Below are positions 50,201 through 61,479 of a stretch of DNA of 64,000 nucleotides, in pieces (position 1 is the stretch's first letter; each line of letters opens with the position of its first letter). A program made the translations under genes and the position numbers. The notes beneath the pieces are model-generated. The model was given only the letters and a program-made list of their open reading frames with translations. It was not told the DNA's origin and made no database searches. This stretch comes from Scortum barcoo (taxonomy: Eukaryota > Chordata > Actinopteri > Centrarchiformes > Terapontidae): the NCBI GenBank assembly GCA_023238725.1, contig CM041552.1, positions 11,039,647 through 11,103,646 on the forward strand, given 5' to 3'.

Positions 50201-53200
50201 TCCCTACTCCCCTTTTTTGACAAATATGAATCCCACACAATCCATAAATGTGTGTTCTCCCTGTTGCTCCAAACACATAATCCGCCTAGTCCTCCAGAAT
50301 CATAGAAACTCCACAGCCCACACACAACTGGCCTACCATACTTGACATAATATACAAGTGCTTTGAAATCAGTAGGGTAGGGAGTGTCAGCAGCATAGAA
50401 GGGCTCTCACTGTCTTTTTTAATACCTGGCTTCATGAATTACCTTGGTGTGCTAATACAATTAGCAGCTACTTTAGGGAGTTTGTTTGGTGCATCACCTG
50501 GTATGTTGCAAGAGAGATAGGAGACCGACTCAGTCTGCCCTCAACATGGGCTACCATTGAGCATGTTAACTAGCTACCGCAAGTAATAAACTTTAAGGTC
50601 ACTCTGGTGTGTCTCAGGCTTGCACCGGAGACAGAGCATTGTCAGCTCACCAGGGAAATTCAGTTTCTTTTCTTTTAATGCCCACCATTAGCTGAATATT
50701 GAACTTAGTATATGTTAAAGGTGTTTGATATATTGTTTTTTGATTTAGAGACGGAGATTTTTAGTTTGCTTGAAAGATTACATAATTACTATAATCCCCC
50801 ACAGGACTCCACCCACATGATTTTAAAATTTTTATGACAAAACTATAGCATTTCGTAAAACTGGTGTAGAATAATAAAAACTTTTTGAATTTTGTGTTGT
50901 CTTGCATTAAATATTACCACACCTGTGGTGTTGCTGATTTCTCCCTCTGCACATCTTAAACAGTCATAGCAGCAGACAGGCTTTCCTTTCTGAAGAACCT
51001 TACGAGTTCCTGGGGGACATTTCTCACTGCAAACTGACAAAGGCACCTGCATAGGCAAAACAACAAGAAAGGAAGATATGGAAATTAAATTTCCAAGCAT
51101 CTTTTATTTTTGAATAATTATGATCATACATAGCATTACCTAACAACTGAAGACTGTGATTAACAAATACAATGATCACTTGATAGCTTACCTGTTTGGA
51201 GTTCTGTGCCCAAATTAAAGACTTATTTAGCAGATTCATCTGTTTGTCTGCAGGTAAAGATGCATCATAAAGACCAACTGTGACAAAGTTCCACAATGCC
51301 ATTGTCTGTTGGCTGCCAGTTTATAATTTCATATTTTGCTACTGGGTCTCCATTGTCATTAAAGTAAACCTCATCTCCTTCCTTTGTTTTGAAATGAATC
51401 TTTCTTATGTGCTGTAAAATCTAAGGAGTCACATCTCCATTTAGATCCTTATCTCATAAATATTTTCTAATTGTTTTCAAAGTATAATTCACAGAGTGCT
51501 ATGAGTCATTTAAAAAACAAAACAAATGTTCTTTGTTAAGTAACTAAATATAATTTAAATTCTGGTGTTCAACTCACCATAAATGGATCCAGCTGCACCT
51601 TGTTGTTACATGTTTTATTGCAGCTGAGAATATTATGAAGTGCATGAGCCACAGCATACACTCCTTTATATATATTGTTGAATATAGACATGAGCGACAT
51701 ATCAGTGAAGCTGTTTTGCACTCCAGTCACTTCTTCATGGCCAGTACATTCACGCCAGTTCTCTTCTGATGACTTTGACTGCTGGAACTTGCAGTTAAAT
51801 AATGTCTCCCAAAACTCTGTGAAAATGTCATTACTAGATGAATTAAGCGGCTTCACATCCAACATGAACTCTCTCATACCAGTGACATGTGCTTTAGGGA
51901 TGGACAGGCCTATGGCACCATCCAGAATATGATGTTTGTCCATGGCTGCAGTTTTGGTATCAAAGATCCAGGCTTCAGTGCCGACCCACTGGTACCCAGT
52001 CATGTTTAGATGAGACATCTCCTGTATAAGCACATCTATATCCAAGTGGGAGAGGAAAGTGACAATCACTTTGGAAGTTGATGCTTTGATAATGTCAACT
52101 ATCTTTTGTATTTTCTCTGGTGGATCTGTTCTAAAGAAAGATACAGAGTACTCCAGACAGATGCCCAACTGCTCTGCAGTTGCTGTAAATGTAGCCATGC
52201 CATTATTTCCATAATCATCATTTGTTCTAATAGCTCCAACCCAAGTCCAACCAAAGTGTTTAACCAACTGGGCCAGAGCTCTGCTCTGGTAGTAGTCACT
52301 GGGTATTGTTCTGAGGAAGGATGGGTACTTGGTTTTATCACTGAGACAGGCACAAGTAGCAAAGTGGCTGATCTAAAAGAAAAAATATATTATATCTCAA
52401 GATAAATATTTAGAATATAAAACATTTACACAGCACACCATAATTATGTTAAATATCACATTGCTATGACCAGCAGGAATTAATGCAAAATAGGGATTAT
52501 TATTATCAATAATTGATATTATTTAGAAATAAAATGTAATTTTTTACCAATCTTACCCACCAGTGGTATATGAAAGGGTCCAATGACAGTAGCTATAGCC
52601 ATTGAAGGAGAGGAAGAGCCCTCTCCCATAATGGCCTGCACTTGAGCAGGTCTGGTACATGGAGCCTCAGAGGGTACAGATACCATTTCATTACCATTAA
52701 CCAAGGCCAGTGTGACTCTCACACCTCTGGAAATAGAGCCACAGACATCGTAGATCTTGTAGCCCAGAGATATACCAGGCAGTAGGTCTGTGCTGTTATT
52801 GATCTCCTCGATAGCAAAGAGCATAGCCTGGGCATATTGGAACCCTCTGAAACTCAAACTGAACAATTAAAAATTAGATTTGTTTTTTAATTGCAACCAA
52901 TTTTTCCATGATGAAGTAACAATAATCAAGTAAATGAAAGCATTTCATAGTATTAAAATAAACATTATGTAATACTCTTTTTTCAATAATCTTATCACCT
53001 TTTTGAGTATATTTTCTATTAATTGTCATTTGCTATATATAGATTTATTATACAGAGTTTACCTGGTGCATTGGAGGGGCAGTGGTTTGTGCGTGTAGGT
53101 ATTCTGTTTATTTTTCACCATGCTGTGGAAAGGAAAGATTCCCCCCAACATAATGTCCCCATCCTTAGAAAGCTGGGGGCTCTCAGGATCCCCTCTTCGC

Positions 53201-53295
53201 CTGCACACTGGCTTCTCAGCTTGAGAAACAGATGCCACCAACAACAGCTGCAGTAGTGCCCAGCCCTTCTCTGGCCACATCTGTGTGAATATCAT
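47276..53295 (-). CDS. G7: V2R-like (OlfC) olfactory receptor
   Basis: Exons: E1 53063-53295 (MIFTQMWPEKGW), E2 52561-52846, E3 51578-52372, E4 51192-51420, E5 50923-51046, E6 47276-48194. E1, E2, E3 (795 bp) and E5 are fully open. E4 has one extra base (near 51290, the same site as in G1 and G2). E6 has four small insertions totalling 5 bp, near 47711, 47740, 47820 and 47873. Without them the product is about 859 residues: signal peptide of about 26, flytrap domain to about 514, cysteine linker to about 555, then seven helices with LSFLLLFSLTLCFLCSL (helix 2), FCAVWITFIPAY (helix 6) and PKCYIILLKPE (after helix 7). Sister of G6: exons, introns and intergenic DNA are near-identical over about 7 kb. 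Confidence 0.88.
48412..48492. repeat. Polypyrimidine tract in G7 intron 5
   Basis: Copy of the G6 tract. It ends at a deletion point: about 390 bp found in G6 (41251-41640) is missing here. Confidence 0.75.
48500..50680 (-). other. Intron-5 fossil sequence (G7 copy)
   Basis: The most complete of the recent copies. It keeps about 230 bp (50293-50520) that G6 has lost. One frame at 49933-50130 contains an acidic run, VLEEEEESDVDDINELSFGQ, that reads like a protein segment. Family unknown. Confidence 0.5.
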
Positions 53296-53349
53296 GCTCA
53301 GACCACTGGGAGGCATCACATGCACCTTAATTAAAGGCTTGCTAGCTGT

Positions 53350-53415
53350 TATTTATACATTTTGGTCCAGCATAAAAAATAATAATACAGCAGTAATGCT
53401 ATATTTCTGCCACCC
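53350..53415 (-). promoter_or_regulatory. G7 core promoter: TATA-like box, degraded upstream box
   Basis: TATAAATA (minus) at 53350-53357, about 55-60 bp upstream of the ATG. Upstream box altered as in G6. Confidence 0.5.
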
Positions 53416-53429
53416 TAAATGTTCTTTGA

Positions 53430-54070
53430 GAGAAGGGAGTAGCCCAAACAGAAAAAGAGTGTGGGGTTTTGGTCTGTTTTAAATATCTTAGCACTCTGTG
53501 TTTTTAGAAAATAATTTAAATTTTTTTGTTATAAATACATAATGGCAATTTCCACAATGAAAACTAATGCAGTATAACGTAGAAGGAAGGAGATGAGGTT
53601 TACTTTCATGAGAATGGAGAGCCAGTAGCAAAATATGTGAAAGCATCATGTTGCGTATAACATTTTAATTTTGTTTTTCTAGTATCACAATCCAAATCAT
53701 ATCCATCAAATAAGATAATCTTATGGGGCACAGAGCAAAGTCTTAGGGAACAGCCATATGGAGATGGAGATTGTAAGATCCATGAAATAAAAGATGGCAA
53801 ACTTGTTTTGTAGTTCAGGATTTAAAGTTCACTCATCACTCCTGCTGATTATTAGGACTAAACCAGTGAACATGCCGCACCACCAGAAACATCTCTAAAG
53901 GCACAGCACAGCAACATTCTTGAGATTATTTGTATAATCTTATTTCTGATAATAAAGACTTACTCCTACTGACGTCTGCTAAAGAGTTGAGTCAAGGGAA
54001 GTTAACAAAGTTTAACTCAAGTCTCAGTAGACCAACTACTAAACAAATTGAACCAGAGACATTTTGTATG
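53430..54070. other. Intergenic between G7 and G8
   Basis: Duplicate of about 46320-47010, with no gene except the inverted exon-4 fragment. Confidence 0.6.
53582..53637 (+). pseudogene. Inverted V2R exon-4 fragment (second copy)
   Basis: Same fragment as at 46528-46582, carried along by the 7 kb duplication. Here it reads catgagaatggaga, slightly closer to G5 exon 4. Confidence 0.8.
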
Positions 54071-54079
54071 AGACAGGAT

Positions 54080-54085
54080 TTTATT
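54080..54085 (-). other. Putative poly(A) signal of G8
   Basis: AATAAA on the minus strand, about 245 nt past the G8 stop. Confidence 0.5.
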
Positions 54086-54329
54086 CCAGTTTTATAAACT
54101 GGATATGTTTTTAGCTCATCATACATATATTTACATGATTGTATATGTCATTGTGTTAAATTCTATCATCTCAATATGCTGTGTCACAAAAGAGAAATAG
54201 TGGAAAAATACTATAACAGTATAATGTAAGCCTTCACTAAAATGAAGATAGATATCTGAGTAACAGTCTACTATAAAAATTATTTTGTAAAAATGATGAT
54301 GGCACTAGAATGCCTTTGCCATCAAGTTG

Positions 54330-57300
54330 TCAGGATGATTGTGGTGCCCCCTTCCCCATCATATTCTTTTTTGTATTCTTCTCTGGTTTCAGTAAGATAA
54401 TATAACATTTTGGAATGAAAATACAAATGAGCAGTCCAAAGCTTGAAGCCAGAAATAGCAAATATCTCCACAGCCACACTGAACTTCCCAGGAGAGCTGG
54501 CATATGCTGGGATAAAAGTGATCCATACTGCACAGAATATCAACATGCTAAAGGTGATAAATTTGGCTTCATTGAAGTTATCAGGCAGCTTTCCGAGCCA
54601 GAAAAGCAAGAATAAAACATAACATGGCCAGAAGTCCAATGTACCCAAGTACAGCCCAAAAGCCTATAGCTGAGCCCAGAGCACACTCTAAGATGATTTT
54701 TTCTTTGAAATGCTCTTCAAAGTTCTTAAATGGAAAAGGAGGAGAAATTGTTAACCAGAGGATACATATGACAACTTGTACAAGAGTGAAACCCACAACA
54801 CTGAGTTTCTGCTGTGTAGGCCCAAACCATTTCATCACATTACTACCTGGAAGTGTGGCCCTGAAGGCCATTAACACCACTATTGTTTTCCCAAGAACAC
54901 AAGAGATACAGAGGACAAAGGTGATGCCAAATGCTGTGTGTCGCAGCATGCAGGACCACTCAGAGGGCCGGCCGATGAAGGTCAGAGAACACAGGAAACA
55001 CAGAAGTCAAGGAGAAGAGCAGCAGGAAGCTCAGCTCAGAGTTGTTGGCTCTGACAATAGGCGTTTTCCTGTATCTGAAGAATATGAATGCCACAACAGC
55101 AGTCATGCATGTTCCAAATAGAGAGGCCGCAGTGAGCAGTGCTCCCATAATCTCTTCATATGATAGAAACTCTGCCTCCTTCTTTACACAGGCATCTCTT
55201 CTGTCATTTGACCAGAACTCAGGGTGGCATCGAACACAGGTGATAGAATCTAAATAATAACATTGAAGCAGGTGTTAGATGTGCTCAGTTCATTTTCATT
55301 TTTGTACCATATGTGGCATTATTTCTGTGCCTACAAAACAGACACTACATGATTACCAGAGTGACAGATAAATGAGTGGCATGACAGCTATGTGGGATCA
55401 TCATGAATAATATGGGTATAATAAATGCAAGCACAGTGTAGTATAAAGAGGTACTATTCATGGATTTTTGTTTACTTATTTTTCATCTTACCTTATAACT
55501 AAGAACTAGATCTCTTTAAAGATATAAAGCTGTTATGTATTTCAAATGTTAATTTTCAGTGTTGTAGCAAAACTATACATTCATTCACTCTCAAAGCATT
55601 TATTGCATTGACATTAACTCACTGCTTGGTCTGATAATGTATGGCTGTGTCATAACTTTAATTCCCTGTGTGAAGAGACTATCACTCTGCAGTATTAAAT
55701 ATTCCAGAAGTGCAGAGCATGATCATCCTAATGTTGGAGTATGTACCTCCATTTTAAGATGCATGACATAACATCTTCTCTCTCATTATTTGAAAAGTCT
55801 GCTTTATAGTGACCTTTCAACCATAATAACAGGCCTGTCCCTAATAACCATTGTCTGAGCACCCCTGGTAAACCAGAAAATATCAAGAAAATGTCATTCA
55901 CACCAATTCTGTATTAACAAAATTAATTTGCCTTGAATGCCACAAACATCAATTATGGCATGGACATGGAAGACTTCCATTACTCCCAATGGTTCTGCAG
56001 AAATTATAGGATGTTCTGAGCAATTGTTGAGAGGAGAATCCCCTTGTGCACCCCATATCATGTGGTAAACATCCACTAATAGTATGAAAAGGCAGCCTAG
56101 TGGATGGGGTCTGGCTTCTTAAATGGACTCCGACTCTGGCAAGCCTAAAGCCAGTAATACATCCCTTTCAGGGGCCAGGCCACTAACAGGTCCTTGTCTG
56201 AAACAAGAGGTCCTGACAGAAGCATGAGCTCCCATGGCATTCCGTCCAAGAAAGACCACAGGATAATGGCTGAAACAGAACCACAAGAATCAGCCTTTGT
56301 GAAACCAACTCCTTGGTCCTTTGGGACCCCTGTGAACAAAGGCCCTAGCTTAGCAGGCACCTTTGGACAGGTGGCATGTACAGGAGGTAGTGAGTGGGAC
56401 TACTGCCATTAAGCCCATGAGGCAATGGCAAGGATTAAATTACTTGCTATTGTATGCAGGATAGAATGAAAACCCTAATACCACTCTGTGACTGAAAAAT
56501 AGTGGGTTGAAAACAACCTGACCTGGTTTCCCAGACACTACCTTTTTTATGGTTTCTTTATGCAAGGGTGGTAAACAGTGCCACCTGCAGCATCTCGGCA
56601 TGTTTAGGGTTGATCACAGTGGTGAAAGTGGCTGACTTTATTACAAGAGTTCTACCATAAAACTGTCACTAGTAGCCATGAGTCATGGTAAATATAATGC
56701 ACCCACACTCTGCCATGCTGCTATGTAATGAGTTAACCTGTGTTAACAACTGGGCTCCAGGATCTGTTCAAAGGAATAGAGTTTGAAAGACTTTTGAGCA
56801 TGGATACATGGTCTGCTTTTTTTCCATTGCCACTAGTTTTTACATCCAAAAAACAAAAACAAAAAAAACTCCTCAGACTGTGGCCTGGGGTTCCCATTTC
56901 TACGGCATGAACTGTGCTATAGATGTTCTTACTCCTCTTGAGCCCCTGGTCATACCTGAAACCTTGTGTGTGCAGTGGCAATCTTCCTTTTTGACAAACA
57001 GATGAACTTGCTCACAGAACACACAACACGCCTAATCTTCCAAAAGCACAGAAACTTCACAGCTCACACACAAGCGTTCCTGCTGGTTTACTTGACATAG
57101 AGCACAAGTACTTTGAGCTGGAAGATCACCTGGTATGCTGTAAGAAAGAGACGTCCATTGTTGGTCTACTCAGTCTGCCCTCAACATGGACTACCACTGA
57201 GCATGTGAACTAGCGACCACAAGCAAAATACTTTAAGGGCACTCTGATGTGTCTCAGGCTTGGACCAGAGGCAGAGAATTGTCAGCTGAACTAGGAAGGG

Positions 57301-59909
57301 AAATTTTCTTACCCACTGTAAGCTGAATATTAAGTTCAGTATTTGTTAAAAATAATTGCTATATTGATTTTTAATGTAAAGATAGTAATTTTTAGTTTGC
57401 TTGAAAGATTAAATGATTACTATAATACTCTGCAGGACCCCACCCACATGATTTTAAAATTAGATGACAAAACTATAGCATTTCATAAAACTGGTGTAGG
57501 ATCATAAAAACCTTTTGAATTTTGTGTTGTCTTGCATTAAATATTACCACACCTGTGGTGTTGCTGATTTCTCCCTCTGCACATCTTAAACAGTCATAGC
57601 AGCAGACAGGCTTTCCTTTCTGAAGAACCTTACGAGTTCCTGGGGGACATTTCTTACTGCAAACTGACAAAGGCACCTGCATAGGCAAAACAACAAGAAA
57701 GGAACATGGAAGTTACATTTCCAAGCATCTTTTATTTTTGAATAATTATGATCATCCATAACATTACCTAACAACTGAAAACTGTGATTAACAATTACAA
57801 TGATCACTTGATAGCTTACCTGTTTGGAGTTCTGTGCCCAAATTAAAGACTTATTTAGCAGATTCATCTGTTTGTCTGCAGATAAAGATGCATCATAAAG
57901 ACCAACTGTGACAAAGTTCACAATGCCATTGTCTGTTGGCTGCCAGTTTATAATTTCATATTTTGCTGCTGGGTCTCCATTGTCATTAAAGTAAACCTCA
58001 TCTCCTTCCTTTGTTTTGAAATGAATCTTTTTTATATGCTGTAAAATCTAAGAAGTCACATCTCCATTTAGATCATTTTCACAAATATTTTCTAACTGTT
58101 TTAACAACATAATACACAGAGTACTTTAAGTCATTAAAAAAAACAAAAAACAAATTTCTTTGTTATGTGACTTAATATAATTTAAATTCTGGCGTTCAAC
58201 TCACCATAAATGGATCCAGCTGCACCTTGTCGTTACATGTTTTATTGCAGCTGAGAATATTATGAAGTGCATGAGCCACAGCATATACTCCTTTATAGAC
58301 ATTGTTGAATATGGACATGAGCGACATATCAGTGAAGCTGTTTTCTACTCCAGTCACATCTTCATGTCCAGTACATTTACTCCAGTTCCCCTCTGATGAC
58401 TCTGACTGGTGGAACTTGCAGTGAAATAATGTCTCCCACAATTCAGTGAAAATTTCATTACTAGATGAATTGAGTTGCTTTACATCCAAAATGAACTCTC
58501 TCATGCCAGTGACATGTGCTTTAGGGATGGCCAGGCCTATGGCACCATCCAGAATGTGATGCTTGTCAATGGCTACAGTCTGGGAATCAAAGATCCAGGC
58601 CTCAGTGCCGACCCACTGATACCCAGTCATGTTGAGGCGAGACATCTCGTGTATTAGCACATCCATATCCATGTGAGAAAGGAAAGCAACAATCACCTTG
58701 GAAGTGGAGGACTTGATAATGTCAACTATCTTTTGTATTTTCTCTGGTGGATCTGTTCTAAAGAAAGATACAGAGTACTCCACACAGATGCCCAACTGCT
58801 CTGCAGTTGCTGTAAATGTAGCCATGCCATTATTTCCATAATCATCATTTGTTCTAATAGCTCCAACCCAAGTCCAACCAAAGTATTTAACCAACTGGGC
58901 CAGAGCTCTGCTCTGGTAGTAGTCACTGGGTATTGTTCTGAGGAAGGATGGGTACTTGGTTTTATCACTGAGACAAGCACAAGTAGCAAAGTGGCTGATC
59001 TAAAAGAAAAAATATATTATATCTCAAGATAAATATTTAGAATATAAAACATTTACACAGCACACCATAATTATGTTAAATACCACATTGCTATGACCAG
59101 CAGGAATTAATGCAAAATAGTGAATATTATTATCAATATTTGATATTATTTACAAATAAAATGTAATTTTTACCAATCTTACCCACCAGTGGTATATGAA
59201 AGGGTCCAATGACAGTAGCTATAGCCATGGAAGGTGAGGAAGAGCCCTCTCCCATAATGGCCTGCACTTGAGCAGGTCTGGTACATGGAGCTTCAGAGGG
59301 TACAGATACCATTTCATTACCATTAACCAAGGCCAGTGTGACTTTCACACCTCGGGCAATGGAGCCACATATGTCGTAAATCTTATAGCCCAGAGATATT
59401 CCAGGCAGTAGGTCTGTGCTGTTATTGATCTCCTCTATGGCAAAGAGCATAGCCTGGGCACACTGAAACCCTCTGAAACTCAAACTGAACAATTGACACT
59501 TGTTTAAATTGCAACCAATTTGTGAAGAAGAAGAAACAGAGGTCAAGTAAATGAAAGCATGACATGGTATTCATTCAAACATCATGTGATATTCTTATCT
59601 CAATACTCTTATAAACTTATAAACATATTCGCTATCATCATCATGATCACTTCACTTTATCAGTTTATCACTTTACCTGCTGCATTGGAGCGGCAGTGGT
59701 TTGTGCATGTAGGTATTCTGTTTATTTTTCCACATGCTGTGGAAAGGAAAGATTCCCCCCAACAAAATATCACCATCTTTAGATAGCTGGGGACTCTCAG
59801 GATCCCCTCTCTGCCTGCACACTGGCTTCTCAGCCTGAGAAACAGATGCCACCAACAACAGCTGTAAGAGTGCCCAGCCCTTCTCTGGCCACCTCTGTGT
59901 GGATGTCAT
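54330..59909 (-). CDS. G8: V2R-like (OlfC) olfactory receptor, best-preserved copy
   Basis: Exons: E1 59677-59909, E2 59187-59472, E3 58205-58999, E4 57820-58047, E5 57553-57676, E6 54330-55249. E1 to E5 are all open at 233, 286, 795, 228 and 124 bp. E1 ends in phase 2, so AG+A makes an arginine at the E1/E2 join; E2 ends in phase 0 before ISHFATCACLSDK. E6 has three 1 bp insertions (near 54452, 54592 and 55005) and one extra codon. Without the single-base changes it codes about 860 residues. Signal peptide about 1-26 (LLQLLLVASVSQA), flytrap domain with EEINNSTDLLPG (glycosylation sequon) and HFATCACLSDK, linker KCPPGTRKV...CCYDCLRC, seven helices, PKCYIILLKPE. The neighbour G9 on its upstream side belongs to another subfamily. 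Confidence 0.9.
55890..57320 (-). other. Intron-5 fossil sequence (G8 copy)
   Basis: Matches G6 and G7 closely from 55890 to about 56420, then diverges and is shortened. Frame 55894-56076 repeats MDVYHMIWGAQGDSPLNN. Confidence 0.5.
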
Positions 59910-59979
59910 GCTGTCTGAGAGAACCTAACCATTGGGTGACATCACATGTACCTTCATGTAAATGAAAAGCATGCACTGG

Positions 59980-60044
59980 TATTTATACATTTTGGAAGAA
60001 CATAAAAATAATGACACAACAGTGATGTTTCATCTCTGTGGGCC
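59980..60044 (-). promoter_or_regulatory. G8 core promoter: TATA-like box and upstream box
   Basis: TATAAATA (minus) at 59980-59987, about 71 bp upstream of the ATG. Conserved box at 60021-60044 (plus strand agtgatgtttcatctctgtg). Confidence 0.6.
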
Positions 60045-60111
60045 TACAAGGTGGAGCAAGAAGCAGGAGAATTACAAACAGAAAATGAGTTTTGTGCCGT
60101 AGTCTGTTTCA

Positions 60112-60180
60112 AGATAAGATAAGATAAGATATTCCTTTATTAGTCCCATGGCGGGGGAATTCTTAACCGTGATTTATGGC
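60112..60180. repeat. (GATAA)n run with interspersed-repeat tail
   Basis: Four or five tandem gataa units followed by ttcctttattagtcccat. This combination resembles the end of a widespread fish interspersed repeat. Only a short tail is present. Confidence 0.45.
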
Positions 60181-60189
60181 AATATTCAG

Positions 60190-61475
60190 CTGTGCTATGC
60201 AAAAGACTTTTTTTAAATTAACATTTGAACCTTTTGGAACTGCAGTTTATACTTCAATTCAGTCTTCTCACATTTTTTTGTATTTTTATGCTGTAGTTAA
60301 TATACGATGGGTGATGAAGTAACAAGCAAGTCTTTTGTCATTTCTATAGAGAGTATAGAGCCCTGACTGCATATGACATTATGGGCATCTGTGTGATATT
60401 ATAGACGTACACAGAAGTACTCAGTTGGATCTCTTTGCCTCTGTGGTTTATATTTAAGTTTTGATATTTGATATTTGAGGCAAATCCCAGTCATCAGACA
60501 TGGTTGCAAGGTCTTCTCAGAACCATTATAACCTATTATTTACCATAGTATTTTTTGATTCAAGGTGTTCATCCATAAGGTGGAAAAGTTAAAACTTTAT
60601 AAAGACATCAATATATATACAATATATACATTATATATAATATAATGTATATACAAAAACTCATCCATATGTATTTAGTCTCTAGTTTAGAATATTCTCG
60701 ACAGGGAACTTTAAATAATAGTTAATTTCTAAATCATACTTCATATAAGGGATATTTAATACTATGTATAAAACCACCATAAAAAACATAAAAACTTGTG
60801 CAGCTCTCTGAGGTTATCGGAATGAGCCTATGTCTTTTCTTAAAATATCTCGGGCAATACGTATTATTCTTATAAAGTGTGTGGTCAAGAAATGACAGGG
60901 TGACAAAAGTATTTTCATAATGTTCACGTTTAATGAAAAAATGTATAACATTTTATATTGTTAGTAAGTTTACTGCAGTATGTATGCACAGTTTTGTGCT
61001 TTAATATAAAACCACTGAATATTTCTTCATGTCAGCGTGACATAATGCAGGTCTACATTTTATGTAATATTTGAATTTTATTTTAAATTAAATTTTAGCA
61101 TGGAAGTCCATGCTTGTCTTTGGGAGCACAGACAGTAATAAAAATATAAAAACAAAGTTGAAAATTGTTTTCTGAGCCTGTTACATGACAATTGTAGCTG
61201 CTACATTAACCTTTTTGTTTTATATTAAACAATATTGTATCAATTAAATAGATTTTCGGATCTTCTGAGTTGTTGATATGCAGACACATGAAGATGTTTC
61301 TGTGCAGAGCTATACATTGCTTTTTAATTTAAACAGCAGAATTAGACATTTAACATGACTACTAGTTTAGTTACAGTATGACTTGAAAATTCATATTCAT
61401 GAATTCCAACATTTTAGGTGTCTATGTATAGACCAATTAAAGAAGTAGAAAAATTAATTGTTGTGATTAAACAAA
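60190..61475. other. Intergenic between G8 and G9
   Basis: AT-rich, with an alternating AT stretch at about 60609-60655. No gene was seen. Confidence 0.5.
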
Positions 61476-61479
61476 TAAC

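Noticed and set aside
54330..55249. Calling G8 a pseudogene because of three frameshifts in exon 6
   Set aside because: Five other exons are perfect in length and frame, and the same kind of insertion elsewhere in the array fits a consensus artefact; loss of function is not shown.
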